DNA of 64,000 nucleotides from Mucilaginibacter terrenus (GCF_003432065.1 NZ_QWDE01000005.1:62001-126000); one strand, 5' to 3'; shown: positions 34,883 to 43,740, counted from the first letter of the stretch. Notes: generated by a model not told the origin, from the sequence alone. Numbers and translations: made by a program.

Positions 34883-34964
34883 TTCGTTGGTGTTGTCAAC
34901 AACGAACCGCTGCCAGGTAGCAAAATGAAAAGTTCCTTAACTTGTTGGTGACAACACCAACAAG
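34883..34964. repeat. Pair of related short palindromes around GTTGGTGTTGTCA
   Basis: TTCGTTGGTGTTGTCAA...CAACGAA at 34883-34906 and CTTGTTGGTGACAACACC...AACAAG at 34941-34964 are self-complementary. They are versions of the same motif in opposite orientation, separated by 34 nt. The second forms the 3' end of the small gene at 34937-35134. Confidence 0.65.
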
Positions 34965-35134
34965 GATGAAAAGACCTTAAGATCGTCTTCTGACCAGGGT
35001 GATATACCCGCCAGTTTCGTTTTGTAATCAGATTTTGCAGGAACATCCTTTTGCACAACCACGCCCAAGCCCTCAAGTATTTGCTTAACCAAGGTGCTTT
35101 TACTTTCTGGTACATTAATAATCAACCGCTCCAT
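34937..35134 (-). CDS. Small protein of unknown function, C terminus formed by a repeat
   Basis: A 65-residue protein beginning MERLIINVPESKSTLVKQIL, a pattern seen in small Bacteroidota proteins that resemble antitoxin-like or DUF2683-like proteins; no function is established here. The last ~10 codons (SSLLVLSPTS) lie within the palindrome at 34941-34964, so the original C terminus was probably replaced. No toxin gene is adjacent. dapF is the next gene, on the same strand and downstream in transcription terms of neither, so operon membership is unclear. Confidence 0.5.
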   Translation of the reverse strand: MERLIINVPESKSTLVKQILEGLGVVVQKDVPAKSDYKTKLAGISPWSEDDLKVFSSLLVLSPTS

Positions 35135-35174
35135 ATATCAAATTTACAAATTATATCATAAGAAGTAACATCTG

Positions 35175-35960
35175 CTATATCGCTATCTCTCCCGTAAACA
35201 CCAACTCGGCAGGTCCTTCCAGAAAAATGTTACTAAACTTTTCGCCGTCATGATCAAAACGGATGTTCAAATCGCCGCCTAATACTTTAATAGGTGTGTT
35301 GATGGTGCCATACTGCTGGTTATGTTTGGCCATAGCAAGCGCTACCGCGGTAACACCGGTACCGCAGGCGTAGGTCTCGTTCTCTACACCGCGTTCGAAA
35401 GTACGCACAAAATAGCCGTCGCCTTCTTTCTCAACAAAGTTCACGTTAATGCCTTCAGCTTTGTAAGTGGCATTGTTGCGTATGGCGTAACCTTCGTTGT
35501 ATACGTCTTTTACCTTAAGTTCTGTAGCCTGTTTTACGTAATGCGGCGAGCCTGTGTTAAGTACGTAGGCGCTGCCATCGTTCTCAATCGTGTCCACATC
35601 TATCATCTGCAAACTCACCCAGTTACCCGCATCTGAAATTTTGGCATGATGAACCCCATCGGTGGCAAGAAATTTTGTCGTGTCATTTATTACGCCCAGG
35701 TACTTGGCAAAGGCCACAATACATCTGCCGCCATTGCCGCACATGCTGCCTTCATTTCCATCAGCATTGTAATACACCATCTTAAAGTCGTACCCTTCCA
35801 GGTTCTCCAGCAGCATAAGTCCGTCGGCGCCAATACCAAAACGGCGGTCGCAAAGCCGGGCAACAGTTTCATCATCAAGCTGTTTTACAGCATTTTGCCT
35901 GTTGTCGATCAATATAAAATCGTTGCCGGCACCCTGGTATTTATAAAATTTAGCGTTCAC
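35175..35960 (-). CDS. dapF: Diaminopimelate epimerase
   Basis: A 261-residue cytoplasmic enzyme converting LL- to meso-diaminopimelate for lysine and peptidoglycan synthesis. The start codon is GTG (NAKFYKYQGAGNDFILIDN). Both catalytic cysteines are present: SMCGNGGRC in the first half and YACGTGVTAVAL in the second, with the mirror-image domain structure of the family. Length is normal. Confidence 0.95.
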   Translation of the reverse strand: MNAKFYKYQGAGNDFILIDNRQNAVKQLDDETVARLCDRRFGIGADGLMLLENLEGYDFKMVYYNADGNEGSMCGNGGRCIVAFAKYLGVINDTTKFLATDGVHHAKISDAGNWVSLQMIDVDTIENDGSAYVLNTGSPHYVKQATELKVKDVYNEGYAIRNNATYKAEGINVNFVEKEGDGYFVRTFERGVENETYACGTGVTAVALAMAKHNQQYGTINTPIKVLGGDLNIRFDHDGEKFSNIFLEGPAELVFTGEIAI

Positions 35961-36073
35961 AAAAATCTATTTTTGATTACTGTTGTTCCTTTAAGACCAA
36001 CCACATGTAACAAACGTAAGCAACTGTAAAGGTCTATTTAACAATTTTTAACAAAATTGCACATAACTTATCA

Positions 36074-36105
36074 TTGTTTATGTCGTCTATATGGTATTAA
36101 ATTTG
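36074..36105 (+). promoter_or_regulatory. Promoter of the HtrA protease gene
   Basis: TTG at 36074-36076 and TAAATTTG at 36098-36105 are 21 bp apart, matching the Bacteroidota -33/-7 pattern. The predicted leader to the ATG at 36149 is about 35-40 nt. Confidence 0.65.
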
Positions 36106-36148
36106 ACACTACGGTATACATAACCGTAACATAAAAGAGAAAGTATAT

Positions 36149-37693
36149 ATGAATATGAAAAGATTTGGTTTAACACTACTTACCGCTTTCGCAGGCGGTG
36201 CCATGGCGTTAGGCGTATACAAATATGCCGAAAACAAGTACGACCAGGGCATGTCTTTTGAAGATAAGCAAAAGGTATATTTTGCTAACAACCGTTCTGC
36301 TGCACCTATTACATCATCTGCCGGTACGGTAGACTTTACCCAAGCCGCTGCAGAAGCTACACCGGCTGTGGTTTACATCCGCACAACTTATGCGTCAAAA
36401 TCCGGCGGCGACCAAGACCAGTTTGAACAGATGTTCGGCCAGATGTTTGGCCAGCGTATGCGCCCTCAGGGCCCGCAAATGGCTTCAGGTTCGGGCGTGA
36501 TCATTTCTACCGACGGTTACATTGTTACCAACAACCACGTGGTAGCTAAGGCCGAGAAGATACAGATCACCACTAACGACCACCGCCAGTTTGAAGCCAA
36601 AGTTATTGGTACCGACCCTAACACCGACCTTGCCCTGATCAAGATCAACGCAACCAACTTGCCTATTGTAAAATTGGGCAACTCTGACGCGGTGCGCGTT
36701 GGCGAGTGGGTGCTTGCTGTAGGTAACCCTTTTAAACTTACCTCAACTGTTACTGCCGGTATCGTGAGCGCGAAAGGCCGCAGCATTAACATCATTGGCA
36801 ATAACGATGAGGACGACGATAACCAGAATCCGTTTGGCCCGGTTAGGCAGCAAACCCCAACCCTAAGAAAAGGTATTGAATCCTTTATCCAGACAGATGC
36901 GGCCATTAACCCGGGTAACAGTGGCGGTGCGCTTATAAACACCAATGGTGAGCTTATAGGCATCAATGCCGCTATTGCTTCACACACCGGCTCATACGAA
37001 GGTTACGGCTTTGCTATCCCGATTAACCTTGCTAAAAAGGTGTTGAATGACATTAAAAAGTACGGATCAGTAAAACGTGGTTATATGGGTATAGGCTTTG
37101 CCGACCTTGCGGACCCTGAACAGTCTCAAGGCATAAAAACCGACAAAACCAATGGCTTGTACGTAAACAGTACTGTACCGGGTGGTGGCGCCGAAAAAGC
37201 AGGCATACTGCCGGGCGACATTATCACCAAGGTAGAAGGTAATACCGTATACGAATCATCAGACCTGCAGGAGCGTGTTGCACGTTTACAGCCAGGCGAT
37301 AAGATTAACGTTACCGTACTTAGAAATGGTACTGAAAAGAACTTTGATGTTACGCTGAAAGAAGAAGCACCTGTAGCTAAAACAGCGGCGCTGTCAAAAT
37401 CAGCATCAGAACTGTTCAATAAACTGGGTGCAAGCTTTGCGCCAATAAGTGCGGCTCAAAAAGCTAAGTTCCATGTGAGCAATGGTGTAGTGGTTACCCA
37501 GGTTCGTACTGGCGGTATATTCGATGATACCGAAATTCCGGTAGGTTCTGTTATCACCTCTATCAACAGGCAGCCAATCAGTAGCATTGATGATATGGAT
37601 AAAGTGATCACCAACCTGCGTAACGGCCGACTGATCATCAGCGGTGTTTACCCTAACGGCGGAAGCTTTAACAACGTTTTTGAAGTTCAGTAA
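36149..37693 (+). CDS. degP: Do/HtrA-family periplasmic serine protease
   Basis: A 514-residue envelope protease and chaperone with an N-terminal signal anchor (FGLTLLTAFAGGAMALGVY). The trypsin-like domain has the catalytic triad His in VTNNHVVAKA, Asp in NTDLALIKI and Ser in INPGNSGGAL. Two PDZ domains follow: one begins near GYMGIGFADL (GAEKAGILPGDII), and the second at the C terminus (GSVITSINRQPI). It degrades or refolds damaged periplasmic proteins. Monocistronic, with its own promoter and terminator. Confidence 0.94.
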   Translation: MNMKRFGLTLLTAFAGGAMALGVYKYAENKYDQGMSFEDKQKVYFANNRSAAPITSSAGTVDFTQAAAEATPAVVYIRTTYASKSGGDQDQFEQMFGQMFGQRMRPQGPQMASGSGVIISTDGYIVTNNHVVAKAEKIQITTNDHRQFEAKVIGTDPNTDLALIKINATNLPIVKLGNSDAVRVGEWVLAVGNPFKLTSTVTAGIVSAKGRSINIIGNNDEDDDNQNPFGPVRQQTPTLRKGIESFIQTDAAINPGNSGGALINTNGELIGINAAIASHTGSYEGYGFAIPINLAKKVLNDIKKYGSVKRGYMGIGFADLADPEQSQGIKTDKTNGLYVNSTVPGGGAEKAGILPGDIITKVEGNTVYESSDLQERVARLQPGDKINVTVLRNGTEKNFDVTLKEEAPVAKTAALSKSASELFNKLGASFAPISAAQKAKFHVSNGVVVTQVRTGGIFDDTEIPVGSVITSINRQPISSIDDMDKVITNLRNGRLIISGVYPNGGSFNNVFEVQ

Positions 37694-37711
37694 TTGAGCA
37701 ATTTTGAATAT

Positions 37712-37741
37712 AAAAGGCCACCCAAAAGGTGGCCTTTTTTG
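37712..37741 (+). terminator. Rho-independent terminator of the HtrA gene
   Basis: aaaaggccacc / ggtggcctttttt with a 4-nt loop, about 20 bp past the stop codon. Confidence 0.9.
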
Positions 37742-37763
37742 TACCCAAATTGAGGTGCTTTTA

Positions 37764-37963
37764 ACCTGTAATTTATACTATTACTTGCAAATTTATGTGA
37801 AAATAGCGTTGTAAAAACGTGCGGTTTTTGAAGGTGACTGCATAAAAAATGGTCAGAAAACAGCCTTATTGCTGTTATTTCGGTGTTTTTATAAAGCTTT
37901 TCTATGCGGTTAAAAAAGTGTTCAAAATGCGTCGGCTCAAAAAAAGCTGAACACTTTTGAACA
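37764..37963. repeat. Copy 1 of a ~200-bp intergenic element (other copy 60334-60525)
   Basis: Its first 29 bp (acctgtaatttatactatta...) match copy 2 with one mismatch. Conserved blocks continue with aaaatagc, acgtg.ggtttttgaaggt and gcat.aaaat. The 3' end shares aaaagtgttcaaaatgc and gaacacttttgaaca; the middle has diverged. An 11-bp stem AAAAGTGTTCA / TGAACACTTTT closes the 3' part, and GCATA / TATGC pairs inside. No ORF. It fills most of the gap between the HtrA terminator and the pdeM promoter. Confidence 0.8.
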
Positions 37964-37971
37964 TCTTCTTT

Positions 37972-38002
37972 TTTGGAGACCGCCTTGTGGCGTGTATCTT
38001 TG
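37972..38002 (+). promoter_or_regulatory. pdeM promoter
   Basis: TTTG at 37972-37975 and TATCTTTG at 37995-38002 with a 19-bp spacer give a full Bacteroidota promoter. The ATG at 38011 is only 9 bp past the -7 box, so the mRNA should be leaderless or nearly so. Confidence 0.75.
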
Positions 38003-38010
38003 CCGCCGAT

Positions 38011-38676
38011 ATGAAGATGAGTGCGGGTACCCCTTTTAAATTTTTAGACCAGGATCTTTTACTGCTGCCGCAAAAAGCTATTTACTGGGAACAGGAGAAA
38101 GCGCTGATAGCTGCGGATGTGCATCTGGGAAAAGTGGGGCACTTTCGCAAGGCAGGCATAGCGGTGCCATTAAGTATGGAGCAGGATGACCTTGCCGTAC
38201 TGTCGGACCTTATTGCTGAACACCGTCCGGAGAAGATCATCTTCCTGGGAGACCTCTTTCACAGCGACATGAATGCCGATTGGGACTGGTTTGTACTATG
38301 GCGCAAGCAGTTCCCCAAACTGCAGATCATACTAGTTAAAGGCAATCACGACATTATACATGACAGGCATTACCTGGAGCTGGATATTGTATTAACAGAG
38401 CACCTGAGCGTAGGACCTTTCCTGATGCTGCACCACCCGCTAACCGACCCAACCAAAAGGCAGGACGGCGGCTATGTGCTTTGCGGCCATATACACCCCG
38501 GCGTTAGCCTTGTAGGCCGCGGACGGCAGAGCGTTACTTTACCCTGCTTTGCTTTTGGCAAAAATCAGGCTATACTACCTTCATTTGGCAAGTTTACCGG
38601 TAAGGTTGCAATCCGTAGTCTAAAGAGTGACAATATTTTTGGTGTGCTTAAAGATAAAGTGATCGCAATTAGTTAG
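38011..38676 (+). CDS. pdeM: Ligase-associated DNA damage response endonuclease/phosphoesterase PdeM
   Basis: A 221-residue calcineurin-like metallophosphoesterase. The ATG at 38011 is chosen because the promoter lies just upstream; an upstream in-frame ATG at 37957 is before the promoter. Metal-binding motifs in order: ADVHLGK, FLGDLFHS, VKGNHD, LHHPL and CGHIHP. In many bacteria this family sits with an ATP-dependent DNA ligase and helicase in a repair operon; here it stands alone. Its stop overlaps the convergent TlpA-like gene by 4 bp. Confidence 0.88.
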   Translation: MKMSAGTPFKFLDQDLLLLPQKAIYWEQEKALIAADVHLGKVGHFRKAGIAVPLSMEQDDLAVLSDLIAEHRPEKIIFLGDLFHSDMNADWDWFVLWRKQFPKLQIILVKGNHDIIHDRHYLELDIVLTEHLSVGPFLMLHHPLTDPTKRQDGGYVLCGHIHPGVSLVGRGRQSVTLPCFAFGKNQAILPSFGKFTGKVAIRSLKSDNIFGVLKDKVIAIS

Positions 38677-39812
38677 TGAGTTTTTAGATACTCGTGCACT
38701 TCTGTGTCTACTTCTTCAAAGGCGATATTTGGTTTAAGTATCTTCCAATTCTTATCTAACAAGAAAAACGCCGGTAGCTTTTTTATACCCCAGCTGCTTA
38801 CATTAGGTGAAGCATCACCTTTATTATCTGACACTTGTACCCAGGCTACATGATTACCTTTTATCGCTTTTTTCCAGGCAGCAGCGTCGTCCCCCACCGA
38901 TACACTTACAACACTGAAATACTTTCGATCCGCTGGTGTAAGTATTATGCCGGGAACAATACGCTCGTGCGTCAGTTGGCTCATGTCGTTGTCGGGCTCC
39001 CAGAATTCAACAAGTATAACTTTGTTGCCAACCTGTTTTTTGTTAAACGGCTTGCCATCCGGGGTGTTGCCTGTAATCTGCGGCGCCTCAGCTCCGGCAA
39101 TCATGTTAACCAGCGGCATCAGTTTGTTACTGATGTTAAGTCCGTCGTCGCTGTTCTTTATACTATCACTTAGCTTCTGAAAGATAGCATAGTAAGCCGC
39201 CGGATCCTCAACAAAGTATTGGTTTGCCATAATGTGCGCGCCTATTGCTGTTTTTGGGTGCTTATCTACATACTGCTTAAGTACATCTAATTGTAATTCC
39301 CGTTGTTTCTTTTGTAGCGCACGGGCGCTCTCGTACAACTTGTTCCGCTCTGATTTAGACAACCGGGAAACCTCGTTTGTAGCCAACCGACGTTTTGCAG
39401 AATCTATCTGCTCAACTATGCGGGATGTAGCTTTGTATTCCCCGGCATAATACTCGCTCAGTTCTCTCTGCGTAGCTGATGCTGTCTCTATTTTAGGATA
39501 GGTGTCCGGATTAGCTGTATTTACTTCTATGTTATACTCGCTATTATCTAAATAGATGTCATAGCTCATGTTGTTCTTAATAGCCTTATCAGTGTTAAAT
39601 AAGGTTAAGGTATAATAGCCGGGTGACTGTAGTTGCGGGGCAAGGTTAAGTTGTCCGTTCTTAAATGGTTCATTTATTACCTCCTGACCATTCTGTTTGA
39701 TGATTACAATTCCGTTAGCAATCTCAGGCGCTTTGACAGTCAACTTCAATCCGGATGGTTTATTACAGGCTAAAAGCAGCAAAATTAGGGCTGCGGCAGA
39801 GTGTAGTTTCAT
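38673..39812 (-). CDS. TlpA-like thioredoxin-fold lipoprotein lacking the CXXC motif
   Basis: A 379-residue lipoprotein; the start at 39812 gives signal peptide MKLHSAAALILLLLAC (lipobox LLAC). An N-terminal DUF4369-like beta domain (residues ~20-120) is followed by a coiled, Lys/Glu-rich region and a thioredoxin-like domain (EAPQITGNTPDGKPFNKKQV, then VILVEFWEPDNDMSQ). Where active relatives read W-C-x-x-C, this one has WEPDNDMSQ, so it cannot do disulphide exchange by the normal mechanism. The cis-Pro region KKLPAFFLLD is retained. Possibly a binding or structural role. Confidence 0.85.
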   Translation of the reverse strand: MKLHSAAALILLLLACNKPSGLKLTVKAPEIANGIVIIKQNGQEVINEPFKNGQLNLAPQLQSPGYYTLTLFNTDKAIKNNMSYDIYLDNSEYNIEVNTANPDTYPKIETASATQRELSEYYAGEYKATSRIVEQIDSAKRRLATNEVSRLSKSERNKLYESARALQKKQRELQLDVLKQYVDKHPKTAIGAHIMANQYFVEDPAAYYAIFQKLSDSIKNSDDGLNISNKLMPLVNMIAGAEAPQITGNTPDGKPFNKKQVGNKVILVEFWEPDNDMSQLTHERIVPGIILTPADRKYFSVVSVSVGDDAAAWKKAIKGNHVAWVQVSDNKGDASPNVSSWGIKKLPAFFLLDKNWKILKPNIAFEEVDTEVHEYLKTH

Positions 39813-39987
39813 ATACTGGTTTGTAAACCTAATTAAAGAATAATTTACCAGTTGTTGAACCGGCCTTGTAAATAAACTTACTGCTAATCTAACTGACACA
39901 TCCAGAATCGCAATTTTAGATTGTTTCTAAATAACCGATTGTTCTGTATTAAGCCGAAACCATTTATATCATTTAGTTTTTAATAAA

Positions 39988-39995
39988 TACTTTTG
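39988..39995 (+). promoter_or_regulatory. sdhCAB promoter, -7 box
   Basis: TACTTTTG fits TANNTTTG about 22 bp before the sdhC ATG. The -33 region is weak. Confidence 0.5.
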
Positions 39996-40017
39996 CCTAA
40001 ATTAATATGACCGAATA

Positions 40018-40803
40018 ATGAGCGAATTCAAACAAACCTTTAACTCCTCGCTGGGAAAGAAGCTTATCATGGCTTTAACAGGCTTGTTTTTGTGTACTTT
40101 TTTAATTGTGCACTTAGGTGGTAACTTGCTGTTGTTTAAACACGACCAAGGGTACTCTTTTAACGCCTATGCAAACTTCCTGACACACTTCCCTCCAATA
40201 GAAGTAATAGCTTACATTTTGTATTTGGCTATTATCCTGCATGCCATTTATGCATTGGTGCTTACTGTAAAAAACCGCCGCGCCAGGCCCATAGAATATG
40301 CCGTACGTACAAAGTCACCTGCATCATGGTCATCCAAGAACATGGGGCTGTTGGGTTCTATCCTGTTATTGTTCATTGTAATCCATATGGGCGATTTCTG
40401 GCTTACTTATAAGTACAAGCACATTCTTGGTTTTAAAGAATACCGTACTAACCAGGTTACCGGCGAGCGCACCGTTGTTGACTTTAACCCGCCTAATCAG
40501 GAGTTCGAACGTTCTTTCACTACTGATGGCGATATCGAGATCATGCGTGTTAAAGATTTGCATTCCCGTATACAGTGGAGCTTTAGCCACCTTTGGTATG
40601 TGGCCTTCTATGTAATTGCAATGGGCGCATTATCGTTTCACCTGCTGCATGGTTTCCAGAGTGCTTTCCAAACTTTTGGTTGGATGCACAGGAAGTATAA
40701 ACCTATCATTTACTTTATCGGTACCTGGTTGTTCGCGGTGATCATACCGTTAGGGTTCGCGTTGATGCCAGTGGTATACTACTTTCAGAGTTTAAGTAAA
40801 TAA
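40018..40803 (+). CDS. sdhC: Succinate dehydrogenase/fumarate reductase cytochrome b subunit
   Basis: A 261-residue inner-membrane protein with five hydrophobic helices, the single large cytochrome b subunit of the Bacteroidota-type (type B, di-heme) succinate:menaquinone oxidoreductase. Haem-ligand histidines are expected in FLIVHLGGNLL, IILHAIYAL, FIVIHMGDFW and SFHLLHGFQSAFQTFG. It anchors SdhAB and passes electrons to quinone. First gene of sdhCAB; sdhA follows after 117 bp. Confidence 0.93.
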   Translation: MSEFKQTFNSSLGKKLIMALTGLFLCTFLIVHLGGNLLLFKHDQGYSFNAYANFLTHFPPIEVIAYILYLAIILHAIYALVLTVKNRRARPIEYAVRTKSPASWSSKNMGLLGSILLLFIVIHMGDFWLTYKYKHILGFKEYRTNQVTGERTVVDFNPPNQEFERSFTTDGDIEIMRVKDLHSRIQWSFSHLWYVAFYVIAMGALSFHLLHGFQSAFQTFGWMHRKYKPIIYFIGTWLFAVIIPLGFALMPVVYYFQSLSK

Positions 40804-40920
40804 TACTTGAGAAGGATCGGGAGGTAAAAATCACGATTCAAGACAACAATAATACCGACAGAGGAAAGAAATACAGCTGTTAAAGGCTTAAAATCTCACC
40901 TCTTTAATCTAAAGAAGAAT

Positions 40921-42855
40921 ATGAGTTTAGATGCTAAAATTCCGCAGGGCCCGCTGGCCGAAAAATGGAGCAAGCATAAATTTAACTTAAAGCTGGTTAA
41001 CCCTGCTAACAAGCGTAAATACGATGTAATAGTTGTAGGTACCGGCCTGGCAGGCGCTTCAGCAGCGGCATCCCTGGCCGAGCTTGGTTACAATGTTAAG
41101 TCATTCTGCTTTCAGGACAGCCCGCGCCGTGCGCACTCAATTGCTGCACAAGGTGGTATAAACGCCGCTAAAAACTACCAGAATGATGGCGACAGCGTTT
41201 ACCGTTTGTTTTATGATACCATTAAAGGTGGAGACTACCGCGCCCGTGAAGGAAATGTTTACCGTTTAGCGGAAGTTTCCGTTAATATTATTGACCAGTG
41301 TGTAGCACAGGGTGTACCATTTGCCCGCGAGTATGGCGGCTTGCTGGATAACCGTTCATTTGGTGGTTCACAGGTATCACGTACTTTTTACGCCCGTGGC
41401 CAAACAGGCCAGCAATTGCTGTTGGGAGCCTTTTCAGCACTTAACCGCCAGATAAACTTGGGTAAAGTTAAAATGTACACCCGTACCGAAATGCTGGATG
41501 TGGTAATTATTGACGGACATGCTAAAGGTATCGTTACACGCAACCTGATCACCGGCGCAATAGAAACACACTCCGGACACGCGGTTCTGCTAGCTACAGG
41601 CGGCTATGGCAACGTGTTCTACCTTTCTACAAACGCTATCGGTTCTAACGTAACTGCTGCATGGCGTGCACACAAGCGCGGCGCTTATTTTGCTAACCCA
41701 TGCTACACACAAATACACCCAACTTGTATACCGGTTACTGGCGACCACCAGAGTAAGCTTACGCTGATGTCTGAATCGTTACGTAATGACGGGCGTGTTT
41801 GGGCTCCAAAAACTAAAGAGATTGCGGAGAAACTTCGCAAAAAAGAAATAACCGCTGCACAGGTTAAAGAAGATGAGAGAGATTACTTCCTGGAAAGGAA
41901 ATATCCATCATTTGGTAACCTTGTTCCGCGTGACGTGGCTTCACGTAATGCCAAGGAAATGGCTGATGAAGGCAAAGGTGTTGGTACATCCGGTCTGGCT
42001 GTTTATCTTGACTTTGCAGAAGCAATCGAACGAATGGGCGAGGACACTGTAAGGGCTAAATATGGTAACTTGTTTGATATGTACTATCAAATTACCGATG
42101 AAAACCCTTACAAACAGCCAATGCGTATTTATCCTGCAGTGCACTATACTATGGGTGGCCTTTGGGTGGATTATAACCTGAGCACTAATGTACCGGGATT
42201 ATATGCAATGGGCGAGTGTAATTTTAGCGACCACGGTGCTAACCGTTTGGGTGCATCTGCATTAATGCAGGGACTGAGCGACGGGTACTTTGTCATCCCT
42301 TACACCCTGGGCGACTACCTGGCTACCATCGGCCCTAAACCAGTTGATAAAAACCACCCTGCATTTGAAAAAACCAAGCAGGACGTAATTGCATACAACA
42401 ATAAGCTGCTTGCATTAAAAGGCAATAAAACCGTAGTAGAATACCATCGCGAACTTGGCCACATCATGTGGGAGTATTGTGGAATGGCACGTACCGCAGA
42501 AGGCCTGACCAAAGCGAAAGCGATGATCAAAGCTTTAAAAGCTGACTTCTGGAAGAACGCGATTTTGACCGGTGAAAACGATGAAGTGAACGCTGCGCTT
42601 GAAAGAGCCGGCCGTGTTGCTGACTTTATTGAACTGGGCGAACTTATGGTTACCGATGCGCTTAACCGCAACGAATCATGCGGCGGCCACTTCCGTCTGG
42701 AGTCTCAGACAGAAGAAGGTGAAGCATTGCGCGATGATGAAAATTACGCTTATGTAGCTGCCTGGGAATTTAGAGGAGAAGACCAGGAAGAAGTGCTGCA
42801 CAAAGAAGAGCTGGTATTTGAAAACGTTAAGTTAACACAAAGAAGTTACAAGTAA
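40921..42855 (+). CDS. sdhA: Succinate dehydrogenase/fumarate reductase flavoprotein subunit
   Basis: A 644-residue catalytic subunit oxidising succinate to fumarate (or the reverse). FAD-binding VIVVGTGLAGASAAASLAEL is followed by the flavin-linking His region SIAAQGGINAAKNY, the substrate-site HPTCIP and RDVASRN segments, and the C-terminal HYTMGGLWVD...GECNFSDHGANRLGA flavin motif. Length fits the longer Bacteroidota/epsilonproteobacterial-type subunit. The RBS is not obvious. Second gene of sdhCAB. Confidence 0.95.
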   Translation: MSLDAKIPQGPLAEKWSKHKFNLKLVNPANKRKYDVIVVGTGLAGASAAASLAELGYNVKSFCFQDSPRRAHSIAAQGGINAAKNYQNDGDSVYRLFYDTIKGGDYRAREGNVYRLAEVSVNIIDQCVAQGVPFAREYGGLLDNRSFGGSQVSRTFYARGQTGQQLLLGAFSALNRQINLGKVKMYTRTEMLDVVIIDGHAKGIVTRNLITGAIETHSGHAVLLATGGYGNVFYLSTNAIGSNVTAAWRAHKRGAYFANPCYTQIHPTCIPVTGDHQSKLTLMSESLRNDGRVWAPKTKEIAEKLRKKEITAAQVKEDERDYFLERKYPSFGNLVPRDVASRNAKEMADEGKGVGTSGLAVYLDFAEAIERMGEDTVRAKYGNLFDMYYQITDENPYKQPMRIYPAVHYTMGGLWVDYNLSTNVPGLYAMGECNFSDHGANRLGASALMQGLSDGYFVIPYTLGDYLATIGPKPVDKNHPAFEKTKQDVIAYNNKLLALKGNKTVVEYHRELGHIMWEYCGMARTAEGLTKAKAMIKALKADFWKNAILTGENDEVNAALERAGRVADFIELGELMVTDALNRNESCGGHFRLESQTEEGEALRDDENYAYVAAWEFRGEDQEEVLHKEELVFENVKLTQRSYK

Positions 42856-42929
42856 GAGTAAGCAGATCAGGCTGCAGGCGACGTTTTGTTGCTGAAGAAT
42901 GATCAACTTAATCACTAATCTCAATAAAG

Positions 42930-43724
42930 ATGAGTCAAGGAAATATGAACCTGACGCTGAAAGTATGGCGCCAAAAAAACTCACAAACATCAGGTAAGTT
43001 TGTGACCTATAAGGCCGAAGGTATTTCTCCGGACATGTCCTTCCTGGAGATGCTGGACGTAGTGAATGAAAGTCTCACCAGGAAAGGCGATGAGCCGATT
43101 TATTTTGATCATGACTGCCGCGAAGGTATTTGCGGATCGTGTTCATTGTATATTAACGGTCGTCCTCATGGCCCTAAAAGAGCTATTACAACCTGCCAGT
43201 TACATATGCGCAGCTTTAGCGATGGCGAAACTATCACCATTGAGCCATGGCGTTCGGCTGCGTTCCCGGTAATAAAAGACCTCGGTACAGATCGTTCTGC
43301 ATTCGACAGGATACAGCAAGCGGGTGGCTTCATCTCGGTAAATACCGGTGGTGCGCAAGATGCCAATGCTATACTAATCCCTAAAGTAGTAGCCGACGAA
43401 GCTTTCAACTCTGCTACTTGTATCCAGTGTGGTGCCTGCGTTGCAGCATGTAAGAATGCATCGGCAATGCTGTTTGTATCTGCAAAAATTACTCAGCTGG
43501 GTTTATTGCCGCAAGGCCAGCCAGAGCGCTATAGCCGTGTACAATCTATGGTGGCGCAAATGGATGCTGAAGGCTTTGGCAACTGTACCAATACCGGTGC
43601 CTGCGAAGCCGAGTGCCCTAAAGAGATCACGCTGATGAACATTGGCCGTATGAACAATGATTATTACAGTGCAAAACTGTTCCGTGAAGAACGCGCTCAC
43701 GAGCACACCGGCGGAGAAAATTAA
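42930..43724 (+). CDS. sdhB: Succinate dehydrogenase/fumarate reductase iron-sulphur subunit
   Basis: A 264-residue electron-transfer subunit with three iron-sulphur clusters. The plant-type [2Fe-2S] region is DHDCREGICGSCSLYINGRP with a later Cys in ITTCQLH. The C-terminal ferredoxin domain has CIQCGACVAAC and GNCTNTGACEAECPKEI for the [4Fe-4S] and [3Fe-4S] clusters. It passes electrons from SdhA to the haem subunit. Last gene of the operon, ended by a strong terminator. Confidence 0.95.
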   Translation: MSQGNMNLTLKVWRQKNSQTSGKFVTYKAEGISPDMSFLEMLDVVNESLTRKGDEPIYFDHDCREGICGSCSLYINGRPHGPKRAITTCQLHMRSFSDGETITIEPWRSAAFPVIKDLGTDRSAFDRIQQAGGFISVNTGGAQDANAILIPKVVADEAFNSATCIQCGACVAACKNASAMLFVSAKITQLGLLPQGQPERYSRVQSMVAQMDAEGFGNCTNTGACEAECPKEITLMNIGRMNNDYYSAKLFREERAHEHTGGEN

Positions 43725-43740
43725 TTTTACGCTCTTAATA

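Noticed and set aside
36517..36987. Long antisense ORF inside the HtrA protease gene
   Set aside because: It is in antisense to a strongly conserved protein and its composition is that of a shadow frame. The same applies to other long antisense ORFs, such as those in rng, radA and the flotillin-like gene.
37957..38010. Upstream in-frame ATG for pdeM giving an 18-residue longer protein
   Set aside because: It lies before the well-matched promoter, and the extra residues do not fit the family start.
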